Shown here: piece by piece, positions 9,156-17,334 of the stretch | Layout of the letters: every line of letters starts with the position of its first letter | Numbering within the stretch: the first letter of the stretch is position 1 | Assembly (NCBI RefSeq): GCF_013373365.1 | Contig: NZ_CP035925.1 | Location: forward strand, 3,162,001-3,226,000 | Length of the DNA stretch: 64,000 nucleotides | Direction of reading: 5' to 3' | DNA from: Lentibacillus sp. CBA3610 | GTDB lineage: Bacteria; Bacillota; Bacilli; Bacillales; Amphibacillaceae | Program-made: the position numbers and the translations under genes | The notes under the pieces: generated by a model | Database searches by the model: none | What the model was told of the DNA's origin: nothing | What the model saw: only the letters and a program-made list of their open reading frames with translations

Positions 9156-10484
9156 TCATTCCCCGATCGTATTCTCCACGTTCAAATAGCCCGCACCGTA
9201 CACATTCGGATCCTTATCCGTCCAGACATCAGCTCCATTTTTCAAAAGGTCTTTCAATTCATCAGGAGAAGCATCCGGGTATGCCTGTTTCATTAAAGCA
9301 ACGGCTCCCGCACAAATTGGCGTTGCCATAGAGGTTCCTGACAGCATGAAATAATCATTTTCAACACGACTTCCGCTTTGTGTTTTATCGAGATACGAAT
9401 TAGGTGCACGCAGCGAAACAATATCAACACCTGGCGCCAATATATCAGGCTTTACCTTACCATAAACCGTCGGGCCTCTTCCGGAAAATTCAGCCACCGT
9501 GTCATCGTCACGAGTTTCGGCAGTGTCCTGATCGTCAAGCGCACCAACTGTAATGACCTGATCACTTACACCTGGACTGGCAATACTCTGTGGTTCCGGC
9601 CCCGAGTTTCCGGCGGCAACACACATGACAATGCCCGCTTCCCAAGCTTTTTCAACCACTTTTACCATCGGATCATCATCCTCATTGTTGTAAGAACCGG
9701 GGTCACTGCCAAGCGACATACTGATGACATCAATCGGATCATCCGGATTATTTTCATTGTATTGAATACACCACTCGACCCCTCTCATAACGGTTTCCAG
9801 TGATCCGGATCCCATCTTATTCAAAACTTTCACACCGATGAGATCCGCCTGATGAGCAGGTGCCCGGTACTGTCCTGAGGAAGCTGCTCCATCCCCCGCT
9901 GCGTCGCCTGCACAATGTGTGCCATGACCGTTATCATCATACGGTTCAGTCTGGTCATCGACGAGATCAGCGAACGCTTTAATCCGACCGGACAGATCCT
10001 GATGCGGATGAATGCCTGTATCAATAATTGCAATCGATACATTTTCGCCCGTTAACTCCGTATCATTATAAACGATGTCCCGGGCATTGATCGTATCTGT
10101 TGCCACGTCCAGCAGTGCATGAACTTTACGGTTCATATACACCCGCTTAATCGAATGGCAACTGGCCAAAAGATCCTCAAGCCCTTTAGGTGTCACATCC
10201 ACACTGCAGCAGGAAATCCGCGGAAATTCATGGCGGAATTTATGACGTATACCTCTGTCCGTTACTTGCCTGACCTCCGAACAACCCGCGTGATGCTGGC
10301 CATGCTCAAATTCTATAACCAGCGGAAGTTTCCTTAACCGTTTAAACGATCCCTCCAGCAATTTATGCAAGAAACAAGGTGTTCGTTTGAATGGACGGTG
10401 TAATTTCAGTATTTGATTTCGAAGTTCCTTATCTACTTTATTCGTATTCCCCCGAACCATTTGAATCATTGAATAACTAAACAT
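9156..10484 (-). CDS. aprX: subtilisin-like serine protease, AprX type
   Basis: This is a peptidase S8 family protease of 442 residues, the same length as I recall for B. subtilis AprX, an intracellular alkaline protease. No signal peptide is present: the N-terminus MFSYSMIQMVRGN continues into a propeptide-like region of about 120 residues. The catalytic triad is visible as Asp in AIIDTGIHPHQDL, His in DDNGHGTHCAGD and Ser in LSGTSMATPICAG. The ATG at 10484 is chosen because AAAGGTGG lies just upstream; the longer frame begins with residues encoded by that site. The gene is single, with its own terminator. Expression late in growth is known for the B. subtilis protein and only inferred here. 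Confidence 0.93.
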   Translation of the reverse strand: MFSYSMIQMVRGNTNKVDKELRNQILKLHRPFKRTPCFLHKLLEGSFKRLRKLPLVIEFEHGQHHAGCSEVRQVTDRGIRHKFRHEFPRISCCSVDVTPKGLEDLLASCHSIKRVYMNRKVHALLDVATDTINARDIVYNDTELTGENVSIAIIDTGIHPHQDLSGRIKAFADLVDDQTEPYDDNGHGTHCAGDAAGDGAASSGQYRAPAHQADLIGVKVLNKMGSGSLETVMRGVEWCIQYNENNPDDPIDVISMSLGSDPGSYNNEDDDPMVKVVEKAWEAGIVMCVAAGNSGPEPQSIASPGVSDQVITVGALDDQDTAETRDDDTVAEFSGRGPTVYGKVKPDILAPGVDIVSLRAPNSYLDKTQSGSRVENDYFMLSGTSMATPICAGAVALMKQAYPDASPDELKDLLKNGADVWTDKDPNVYGAGYLNVENTIGE

Positions 10485-10650
10485 TATGCCACCACCTTTC
10501 ACTTTTATGTGTATGAAAGATTAGTGACACAGCAAACGGTACGCGCACATTCGGAAAGAAAACAGGCTAATCGAATAGTTAAAGTTTCACTTGATAAGTA
10601 CGGCAAATCTGGTAAAATAATGGTCAACTTTTATCAGGGAGGCGCATGCT

Positions 10651-11196
10651 ATGTTTTTATTCGAGATTGACGAAGAAATCGCATTGAAGCATCTGGAGGT
10701 TCACGATGCGGCTCCTTTATTCCGGCTGACGGATGAATCAAGGACTACGCTGCGTCCGTGGCTGGCGTGGGTTGACCATACGAAAACAGTTGAAGACTCG
10801 AAAACGTTTATTGAATCAGCATTGAAGCAGTTTGCTGACAAAAGGGGGCTTACGACCGGGATTTTATATCATGGCGAGCTTGCCGGTGTTGTCGGTTTTA
10901 ATCATTTAGACAGGAAGAATAACATTGGCGTAATCGGCTATTGGCTGGGCAGCAAATACGTGGGAAAAGGGATTATGACGCGTGCTGTCAGCGGACTGAT
11001 TGATTATGCTTTTTATTCACTCGGTTTAAATCGGATCGAAATACGAGCAGCCTCCGCCAATAAACAAAGCCGGGCGATACCAGAAAGGCTGGGGTTTGTA
11101 CAGGAAGGACAACTAAGACAGACGGAATGGCTTTATAACCATTATGTTGATCATGTCGTATATGGAATGCTGGCGCATGAATGGAGAGAAAAATAG
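10651..11196 (+). CDS. GNAT acetyltransferase, RimJ/RimL (YdaF) type
   Basis: This 181-residue protein belongs to the GNAT superfamily that transfers acetyl from acetyl-CoA to an amine. It aligns in outline with RimL/YdaF-like ribosomal-protein-serine acetyltransferases: an N-terminal strand with ALKHLEVHDAAPLFRL, a TLRPWLAWV segment, the acetyl-CoA pyrophosphate loop region GYWLGSKYVGKGIMTRAV and a C-terminal RAIPERLGFVQEGQLRQ. A GGGAGG site precedes the ATG. The gene is convergent with the pterin dehydratase gene and its stop codon lies in the arm of the shared terminator. The true substrate cannot be told; members are often annotated as ribosomal. Confidence 0.85.
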   Translation: MFLFEIDEEIALKHLEVHDAAPLFRLTDESRTTLRPWLAWVDHTKTVEDSKTFIESALKQFADKRGLTTGILYHGELAGVVGFNHLDRKNNIGVIGYWLGSKYVGKGIMTRAVSGLIDYAFYSLGLNRIEIRAASANKQSRAIPERLGFVQEGQLRQTEWLYNHYVDHVVYGMLAHEWREK

Positions 11197-11238
11197 GAGC
11201 ATGCGGGCTGTATAATGCGCCCGCATGCTCCTATTTTT
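11189..11238. terminator. bidirectional terminator with a 20-bp perfect stem
   Basis: The arms 11189-11208 and 11219-11238 are perfectly complementary around a 10-base loop, with A-rich and T-rich ends in both directions. It serves the GNAT gene on the plus strand and the dehydratase gene on the minus strand. The stop codons of both genes (11194-11196 and 11231-11233) lie inside the arms. Confidence 0.9.
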
Positions 11239-11527
11239 CTGCCTTTTCATAGAGTTCATCAAAGTGTTTGACCATTTCAAAGTCCAGATCAGTCAGCCCT
11301 TTCATTTGCCATGATGATATCTTCATCGTAACGATTTTATAATCAATGGATATGAACGGGTGGTGATTTTTACTTTCTGCATATTCGGCAACCTTACTAA
11401 CAAAGCGGACACCGTTCAGATAATCCTTGAAACGATAGCGGCGTCCAATCCACTTTTCATCGAGCCGTTTCCAGTCGGGCAGGGTTTCCAATTCCTTTTC
11501 AATTTGCTCTTCACTTAAACGTTCCAT
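11231..11527 (-). CDS. phhB: 4a-hydroxytetrahydrobiopterin dehydratase (pterin carbinolamine dehydratase)
   Basis: This small enzyme of 98 residues dehydrates 4a-carbinolamine pterins, allowing pterin cofactor recycling. The family core is visible as YAESKNHHPFISIDY, with the paired histidines of the active site, followed by a V-x-M-x-x-S-W strand and an LTDLDFEMVKHFDELY helix. No phenylalanine hydroxylase gene is nearby, so in this organism it may serve another pterin, for instance molybdopterin or folate side products, as suggested for orphan bacterial members. It stands alone on the minus strand, ending in the shared terminator. The symbol is by family. Confidence 0.88.
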   Translation of the reverse strand: MERLSEEQIEKELETLPDWKRLDEKWIGRRYRFKDYLNGVRFVSKVAEYAESKNHHPFISIDYKIVTMKISSWQMKGLTDLDFEMVKHFDELYEKAEK

Positions 11528-11617
11528 TTTAATCCTCCATTCATTTATTATGCATCCGTATCTTGTTGTTATCTATAGTTTAACAAATTTTAACGTTATA
11601 AACAGCCAATCAACATA

Positions 11618-11653
11618 TTATCCACAAATCATCCACAAAATTTTGGGGATAAC
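11618..11653. other. small DnaA-box cluster
   Basis: A perfect DnaA box TTATCCACA (11618-11626) is followed by TCATCCACA (11629-11637, one mismatch) and by TGGGGATAA in reverse orientation (11645-11653, one mismatch). The cluster lies about 39.8 kb left of dnaA, upstream of a small membrane protein gene. Confidence 0.5.
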
Positions 11654-11713
11654 TTAATGAATAAATGTAATTTGCCAGCAAAAGCTACCACTAGGAAGGA
11701 TGGGGATGAATGA

Positions 11714-12310
11714 ATGAGTGAACAACAACTATACGATGAAATTTTAAAGCAAAAAGAACAATTACAAAATCTTCTGCAAGAACACTGGGAGTTATATTCC
11801 AGCATGGACACATGGTTTTTCTGGTTTAATCTCGCAACAATTATTATTCCGCTTATCATTCTCTACTTTTTAATAGACAGAAGACGATTGTTTGAAATCT
11901 GTTTTTATGGCTACACCGCTCACATATTATGGCTAAATACGGATATTGTATTATCAAATAACAATTATCTTACCCATCCGCACAGCATTTCACACATTCT
12001 TCCACAAGGGTTTACGATAACAGCGGTTCTTTTTCCGGTTGTCTTTATGCTGTTGTATCAGTATTGTACCAATAACGAAAAGAACTTCTACCTATATGCT
12101 ATTATTGTCAGTATCATTTTTGCTTGCGGGGCAGGGGGTATTTCAGGATTTGTTGATCTGCTCAGGATGCATAAGGGCATGAATTTCTTTTATTTAACAT
12201 TGATTGACATCGTAATTGCCTTTATCGCTTTATGGGCTACAAAACTATTCCAGAGAATAAAACATCGGACGAAACAAACCTCGTTTAACAGGAAGGCCGA
12301 CGAAAAATAA
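11714..12310 (+). CDS. uncharacterised multi-pass membrane protein
   Basis: I do not recognise this 198-residue protein with certainty; it resembles the CBO0543-type membrane proteins found in spore-formers. An N-terminal soluble or coiled segment (residues 1-32, rich in Q, E and K) is followed by about five hydrophobic spans, near residues 33-53, 60-80, 95-115, 124-146 and 158-177, and a basic C-terminal tail. Aromatic residues are frequent. A GGATGGGG ribosome binding site precedes the ATG. It lies between two DnaA-box clusters and upstream of a DoxX-like gene. No catalytic motif is apparent. Confidence 0.7.
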   Translation: MSEQQLYDEILKQKEQLQNLLQEHWELYSSMDTWFFWFNLATIIIPLIILYFLIDRRRLFEICFYGYTAHILWLNTDIVLSNNNYLTHPHSISHILPQGFTITAVLFPVVFMLLYQYCTNNEKNFYLYAIIVSIIFACGAGGISGFVDLLRMHKGMNFFYLTLIDIVIAFIALWATKLFQRIKHRTKQTSFNRKADEK

Positions 12311-12412
12311 AGAAACTTAATTCCCGTTTAACGGTCAAGCTCTAAAAAGGTTGTCAAGGTTGTCCGCCAGCCTGCATATGTATTAAATACAATACAATGG
12401 AGGTGTTCTCCA

Positions 12413-12787
12413 ATGCGGACGATGAATATGTCAAAATGGATCTGTTATGCGGTTGGTTATGTATTTTTGACTTCCGGGGTTCTCAAGCTTGTCGTCAGTG
12501 ATTTTAAAGCAACATTTATGAGTCTTGGGCTGCCGTTTCCGGAGACAATGTTGTTTCTGGTTGCCATAACTGAAATAGCCTGCAGTGCGTTCATAATATC
12601 CCGTTTGTATGTTAGACAAGCTGCTGCCCCACTTATTCTAATTATGCTTGGTGCTATTTTTCTGACTAAACTGCCGATCCTAATGAATCAGGGGTTTTTG
12701 CAATTTGCCTTTGACGCACGTCTTGATATCATCATGCTTATCTTATTACTCCTGCTCTGGCAGCATAGGCCGACTAAACAGCTGTAA
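12413..12787 (+). CDS. DoxX family membrane protein
   Basis: This 124-residue protein has four hydrophobic segments, an early KWICYAVGYVFLTSGVLKL motif, and a central LFLVAITEIACSAFII, matching small DoxX-like proteins. Some family members have been linked to thiol or oxidative stress, but this one is unassigned. GGAGGTG lies 8 bases before the ATG, supporting the start at 12413. It is followed by a strong bidirectional terminator shared with the convergent htrC gene. It may be co-transcribed with the preceding membrane protein gene, 102 bases upstream. Confidence 0.75.
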   Translation: MRTMNMSKWICYAVGYVFLTSGVLKLVVSDFKATFMSLGLPFPETMLFLVAITEIACSAFIISRLYVRQAAAPLILIMLGAIFLTKLPILMNQGFLQFAFDARLDIIMLILLLLLWQHRPTKQL

Positions 12788-12795
12788 CACGACGA

Positions 12796-12909
12796 ATATC
12801 CACAAAGTTATCCACATATGCACAAATGTTCGCAGTTATTTTGTTATGGAATTAATATTCCGTACTATATATGGATGTTATCTACATTTTATTCACAGAT
12901 TGTGGATAA
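12796..12909. other. DnaA-box cluster away from oriC
   Basis: Within 114 bases there are three perfect TTATNCACA-type boxes, TTATCCACA (12808-12816), TTATTCACA (12889-12897) and TGTGGATAA in reverse (12901-12909), plus one-mismatch boxes at 12796-12804, 12816-12824 and 12878-12886. The density resembles that of the real origin near 51 kb, but no dnaA-like gene or DnaA-trio is present. It lies between the DoxX-like gene and its terminator. A DnaA-titration or regulatory role is inferred from the known DnaA-binding clusters of B. subtilis. Confidence 0.6.
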
Positions 12910-12915
12910 CCAATG

Positions 12916-12955
12916 TATAAAAAGCTATCCTTTAACAAGAGGATAGCTTTTTATA
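12916..12955. terminator. bidirectional terminator between doxX-like gene and htrC
   Basis: TATAAAAAGCTATCC (12916-12930) pairs perfectly with GGATAGCTTTTTATA (12941-12955) around a 10-base loop. A- and T-rich edges make it work in both directions. Confidence 0.88.
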
Positions 12956-13022
12956 CCCATTTTGGATCTGTTAGTGTTCCTCAGGCCTTGTTCCCTATTA
13001 TCAGCAAAAATACTCCACTGAA

Positions 13023-14246
13023 TTACCGCTGTTCAATCAGTTCAAATGTGGCTTCCTGCTTCTCACCGTCGCGGTAATAGGTAACCGTTATCGAATCACC
13101 AACCTCTTTCTCCTGATATAAAATCTTCCTCAGATCAATCATATTCATGACCTGTTCGCCGTCAACAGCCGTAATGACATCAAGTCTTTCCAGCCCTGCC
13201 CTGTCCGCCGGGGATCCGGCTTCAACTGTCCAGACATAGACACCGCCTTCCACCTCTTCCGGAAGATTTAAGGTGCTGCTCCATTCTGTTTGTGGCACTT
13301 CTTCAAGTGAGTAAATTTCAACACCCATATATGGACGCCTCACTTGGCCTGTCTGTTCCAGCTCATCTACAATTGGTTTGGCTGTATCAATCGGTATGGC
13401 AAAACCAATCCCTTCCACAGCTTCCTCATTGATCTTCATCGAATTAATGCCGATAAGCTGGCCATCAATATTGATTAAAGCGCCACCACTATTGCCGGGG
13501 TTAATTGCCGCATCGGTCTGAATAACTTCAGCCTGCCAATCAGCACGGCCATCCTGATTAAAATCCTGTGGAATCGTTCGCTGTGTCCCACTTATAACAC
13601 CTTGTGTCACAGATCCCAGAAACATCCCCAACGGATTGCCAATTGCAATAGCCGGCTCACCAACGTTCACATTTTCCGATGTTCCCATATCAATTGTATC
13701 CTGTACGTGATCTCCAGGCATCTGCAACACCGCTAAGTCTGAAAATAAATCGCTTCCAAGAATTTCTGCTTCGACACGTGTATCATCCGAGAGCACTACT
13801 TCAACTGTATCTGACCCTTGAATGACATGATGGTTGGTAATGACATATGCCTGACCATCCGTGTTTTTGTAAATGACACCCGATCCTGATCCAGCTTCGG
13901 TTTGCTGTTGCCCTTCTTCCTGCTGCCAAAAGTCTCCTTGTCGCTGTATGTTGATTACACCTACGACTGCCGGACTGACCTCGTCTACCACTTCCGTTAT
14001 TTGTGATGAAACATTGACGGAAACAAAACCAGCTGACTCAGGCTGCTGCGTATTAGTCCCATTTGTTTCTTCCTGTGAGGCATTCTCGTCCCCGGTCCAA
14101 GCTTCGGGGATCATATCCGACTCCATAATGCCAGGCAGTGCAATCAGCACAACAAGAATGCCGGTAACAGCCCCAATCAGAGCAGGTCTCAGCCAGTGCC
14201 GTTTCTTCGGTTGGTCCGATTGGTTATCATCATCAAAATAGCCCAT
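13023..14246 (-). CDS. htrC: HtrA-like membrane-anchored serine protease
   Basis: This trypsin-like quality-control protease of 407 residues acts outside the membrane. It has a cytoplasmic N-terminus, one transmembrane segment (about residues 22-40), a low-complexity linker, a protease domain and a C-terminal PDZ domain (about 305-400). The triad is His in TNHHVI, Asp in SDLAVL and Ser in NPGNSGGAL. It is the last gene of the walRK group, 72 bases after walJ, matching htrC (yyxA) in B. subtilis. The start has an AAGGAGAAGG-type site. It ends at the shared bidirectional terminator. Confidence 0.92.
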   Translation of the reverse strand: MGYFDDDNQSDQPKKRHWLRPALIGAVTGILVVLIALPGIMESDMIPEAWTGDENASQEETNGTNTQQPESAGFVSVNVSSQITEVVDEVSPAVVGVINIQRQGDFWQQEEGQQQTEAGSGSGVIYKNTDGQAYVITNHHVIQGSDTVEVVLSDDTRVEAEILGSDLFSDLAVLQMPGDHVQDTIDMGTSENVNVGEPAIAIGNPLGMFLGSVTQGVISGTQRTIPQDFNQDGRADWQAEVIQTDAAINPGNSGGALINIDGQLIGINSMKINEEAVEGIGFAIPIDTAKPIVDELEQTGQVRRPYMGVEIYSLEEVPQTEWSSTLNLPEEVEGGVYVWTVEAGSPADRAGLERLDVITAVDGEQVMNMIDLRKILYQEKEVGDSITVTYYRDGEKQEATFELIEQR

Positions 14247-14318
14247 TTAACCTTCTCCTTTATGTAAAGGATTTAAGACATCTTCTCACTATATAGTATT
14301 GCCTCAATACCAAAGATA

Positions 14319-15104
14319 TTAACCAACTTCATATAAAGCTGTTGGGTTTTTTGGATCTGTATCACAAATATCAAGATTAATGCCGCGTTCTTTTAAAATA
14401 TTGTCAACGGACATACGTGCCAAATCCTTCATATTATTATCCTGGCTTAAATGGGCTAAATAAATACGGTTGGTCCGATTACTGATTAAGTCACCAAGGG
14501 CAAGACCGCAATCTTCATTTGAAACATGACCGGAATCACTTAGAATACGGCGTTTAACATTCCAGGGATAACGCCCCATTCGCAGCATGCCCACATCATG
14601 ATTGGCTTCAAATATGTAAGCATCTGCATCTTCCACTGTTCGCTTTATACGCTCTGATACATAACCTAAGTCTGTGACAAGTGCCACTTTCTTTCCATCA
14701 TTCCGGAAAGTGAAAAACATGGGCTCAGCAGCATCGTGAGACACGCCAAACGATTCCACATCAATATCGCCAAATGTTTTCACTTCTTCCATCCCAAAAT
14801 GAAACTTCTGATCAAGTGATACGTTACCAATGGCGTTTTCCATTGCATGCCATGTTTTTTCATTGGCGTATATGGGCAAATTGTACTTACGAGCGATAAT
14901 ACCAAGCCCTTTTATGTGATCACTATGTTCATGCGTCACCAGAATACCGGTCAGACTTGCCGGATCGACTGCCACTTCCCGAAACAGCCTGTCCATTTGT
15001 TTCCCGCTTAATCCGGCATCAATCAACAGTTTTTCCTTATCCGACTCAATATAAAAAGCATTTCCGGTACTGCCTGATGCCAGTACACTAAAACGTAATG
15101 CCAT
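14319..15104 (-). CDS. walJ: WalJ (YycJ) metallo-beta-lactamase-fold hydrolase
   Basis: This 261-residue protein belongs to the metallo-beta-lactamase superfamily and is encoded in the WalRK operon of Firmicutes. The metal-binding motif [12 protein letters not shown] is at about residues 57-68 and the region VTDLGY and SHVSNEDCG supply further ligands. The protein is thought to act as an exonuclease or to couple cell-wall regulation to DNA metabolism; its substrate in vivo is unsettled. It lies 6 bases after walI, so it is co-transcribed with it. Confidence 0.92.
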   Translation of the reverse strand: MALRFSVLASGSTGNAFYIESDKEKLLIDAGLSGKQMDRLFREVAVDPASLTGILVTHEHSDHIKGLGIIARKYNLPIYANEKTWHAMENAIGNVSLDQKFHFGMEEVKTFGDIDVESFGVSHDAAEPMFFTFRNDGKKVALVTDLGYVSERIKRTVEDADAYIFEANHDVGMLRMGRYPWNVKRRILSDSGHVSNEDCGLALGDLISNRTNRIYLAHLSQDNNMKDLARMSVDNILKERGINLDICDTDPKNPTALYEVG

Positions 15105-15110
15105 TCGATT

Positions 15111-16031
15111 TCACTCCGATTGCTGATTAGATGATAATTTTTCATTCAGATGTGCCAGTACAAAATCTGTCATGTCACTGTCATCATAGTTTTGTATTTT
15201 TTCGATTGCAAAAGATACAGCTCCTGTCAGAAATGTCAGTTCGTCATTAGGGGTTATTCGTGTTTCAATCGCATTGACATAGAAAGATTCATCATCATTG
15301 ACCGTTATGGTCCATGTCGGTGAGAAAACCTGTTCACTCTCCAAAGGAATCCTTGTATGCAACCCCATATTGACGTTTGTTATCTCATCACCATTTTCCA
15401 GTCTGTTGCCATTAAATAGAGTTTGAATGGCCCTTCTCGGTTCAATTAACGATTCCTCTTCCCTCTCAGATGATTTATCATCTCCAAGCATTGTCTGTGT
15501 ATAGAAAATCATTTCATTTGCGTCATTTAAATAAACAAGAACAATGCCGCTCTGATTATAATAAATCGGAAAATCATTTTTTTCCTGGAAAAAGATAAGA
15601 ACGTTCATGTCCTGATTCCAGCTGCCAAATGTATAATTATCAGGGAGAAGGATATTGCTTTTCACCAGGTCACTTATCGTATCGCTATCTGCATCGTCAG
15701 GTATGGAGACGGGGTTTTCAAAAACGGATAAAATAAAGTTTTCATCAATAACTTCCGTCTCCTGGTTATCCATATCCTCAAAAAACGTCAGTTCTTCTTC
15801 CGTAAATGCCTTTTGATTTAATGGTAAGTTATGGCCGCTGAAATTCCCTTCAGGCAAATCGGCACTAATCGTAATATCTTCGGCTTCCAATTGTTCTTCA
15901 AATGTTAATTCCGGCGTATCCGGCAAAGCAAACTCCGATTCCTCTTGTTTATTGATCAGCATCATCAATAAATACATATTCAAAGCGAGAAAACAGAGGA
16001 TAAATAACGTTTTAATCTGCTTCCATTGCAT
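15111..16031 (-). CDS. walI: WalI (YycI) regulator of the WalRK two-component system
   Basis: This 306-residue membrane-anchored protein associates with WalH and WalK to restrain WalK kinase activity. It has one N-terminal transmembrane segment (WKQIKTLFILCFLALNMYLL) and a large extracellular domain. The start is placed at ATG 16031 because GAGGGAGG lies upstream and the longer frame adds 35 residues that overlap walH and lack signal. The gene overlaps walH by 20 bases, indicating translational coupling. Function is inferred from B. subtilis. Confidence 0.9.
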   Translation of the reverse strand: MQWKQIKTLFILCFLALNMYLLMMLINKQEESEFALPDTPELTFEEQLEAEDITISADLPEGNFSGHNLPLNQKAFTEEELTFFEDMDNQETEVIDENFILSVFENPVSIPDDADSDTISDLVKSNILLPDNYTFGSWNQDMNVLIFFQEKNDFPIYYNQSGIVLVYLNDANEMIFYTQTMLGDDKSSEREEESLIEPRRAIQTLFNGNRLENGDEITNVNMGLHTRIPLESEQVFSPTWTITVNDDESFYVNAIETRITPNDELTFLTGAVSFAIEKIQNYDDSDMTDFVLAHLNEKLSSNQQSE

Positions 16032-17334
16032 CCTCAGTTCCCTCCCTCTGCTGTGTTTTATTTTGAAAATCAATTTTTTGCCAGCTGCCACTGTAGTCCA
16101 TAAACCAGGCCGGATACAATGTGATTGCATCAGCATTTCGCTGATACGTTAAATCATAACCAATTTTGATATCATTGACATTATCGATATCATATGTCTC
16201 ACTGTTTTCCAGATTGTCAATAACATCATTACCTGAAAGCAGGTTGGCATCATCCTCCCCCAGGTAATTTCCAAGACTGAATAAAGGTCGGTTGTATTGA
16301 TGTAATTCTGTTGCACGGTACTGCTGCTCAATGATGGATGAAAAGTTACTGCCAAAAACGGGGTACCCCTCATAATGCATTTGATAGCGCACAGTATTAG
16401 TCGTTGCATTGATAGTGATATCCATCAGGTTATACTCATCCGTCCAACCAAGGTGATCATTAATGTTCATTCTGCTTTGGTCCAGCAGCGTTTCTGGTTC
16501 CATTGGCTCATATGTTGTCTGGAGCGGGTCTTGAAATTCCATTGTTCGTCTGTTCGGATAAACCCACATAATACCACGTGAACTGTCTGTATAATTAATT
16601 TCATTTTCACTGATCCGATTTCGGGTCACAATATCAGGGTTCGAAAACAATACATCGACCATTAGGCTTGAATTGATCGTTTGAGCCGCTATGGAAATAT
16701 TTGAGAGATCCACTTGATTGCTCGGTATATAAATTGGTTTATCCTCCGCTTCAACTCGTGAGTACTCAGTCAATCCTTCAAATGTTGTCAGATATTCCCA
16801 CAAAACCCCGTATCTTTCGGAATTATTGATCACGGCTGTGGCCTGCTGATCACCTTCCGCAGACAGGAAAATAACATTCATTGTGTTTGAATCCTGGTTA
16901 AATGTGATAAACAGCCGTTCAAATCCCCATTCAGGGAAATCATCTTCATCATTGAACGTAAACAAATCCCCTGCCAGTTCCATTGGTATAGCGTCCGGAA
17001 AGATTAGTTCCACCTGATTATTTTCAGACGGCGGCCCGTTGCTGCTTGTCGTCCGGAGATCATACAAGCTCCATGATTGCATTTCCTGATATAAAGACTG
17101 ACGATCATTCGGGTCCGTAAAACCAAAGTAATTACTGCCATTCCTGAAAATAATTGATGTTGGTTCAACTATACTGGCCATTGTTTCTTCGTCCCCGCCA
17201 AGATCTGTACTATCCACGACATCTTGTGGATTCTCTTCAAAATCAGGTCTATTAGTCCATAGGGCAAATGTAAGCAATAAGCTGGTTCCGACCAGTACCC
17301 ATAATATAAATGTTTTTACCTTTTCAAGCTGCAT
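16012..17334 (-). CDS. walH: WalH (YycH) regulator of the WalRK two-component system
   Basis: This 440-residue membrane-anchored protein has one transmembrane segment (about residues 8-25) and a large extracellular region. Together with WalI it forms the inhibitory complex that controls WalK in B. subtilis. The sequence diverges strongly between genera, so recognition rests mainly on operon position, size and topology. Its start codon shares a base with the walK stop (TAATG-type overlap), and its 3' end overlaps walI. Confidence 0.9.
   Translation of the reverse strand: MQLEKVKTFILWVLVGTSLLLTFALWTNRPDFEENPQDVVDSTDLGGDEETMASIVEPTSIIFRNGSNYFGFTDPNDRQSLYQEMQSWSLYDLRTTSSNGPPSENNQVELIFPDAIPMELAGDLFTFNDEDDFPEWGFERLFITFNQDSNTMNVIFLSAEGDQQATAVINNSERYGVLWEYLTTFEGLTEYSRVEAEDKPIYIPSNQVDLSNISIAAQTINSSLMVDVLFSNPDIVTRNRISENEINYTDSSRGIMWVYPNRRTMEFQDPLQTTYEPMEPETLLDQSRMNINDHLGWTDEYNLMDITINATTNTVRYQMHYEGYPVFGSNFSSIIEQQYRATELHQYNRPLFSLGNYLGEDDANLLSGNDVIDNLENSETYDIDNVNDIKIGYDLTYQRNADAITLYPAWFMDYSGSWQKIDFQNKTQQREGTEDAMEAD

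Noticed and set aside
9378..9803. 141-codon plus-strand frame inside aprX
   Set aside because: It is antisense to the subtilase and lies across its catalytic domain; codon bias explains it.
16573..16586. CACGTG-containing sites such as ACCACGTGAACT as extra parS
   Set aside because: They do not match the outer bases of parS and occur within coding sequence by chance.
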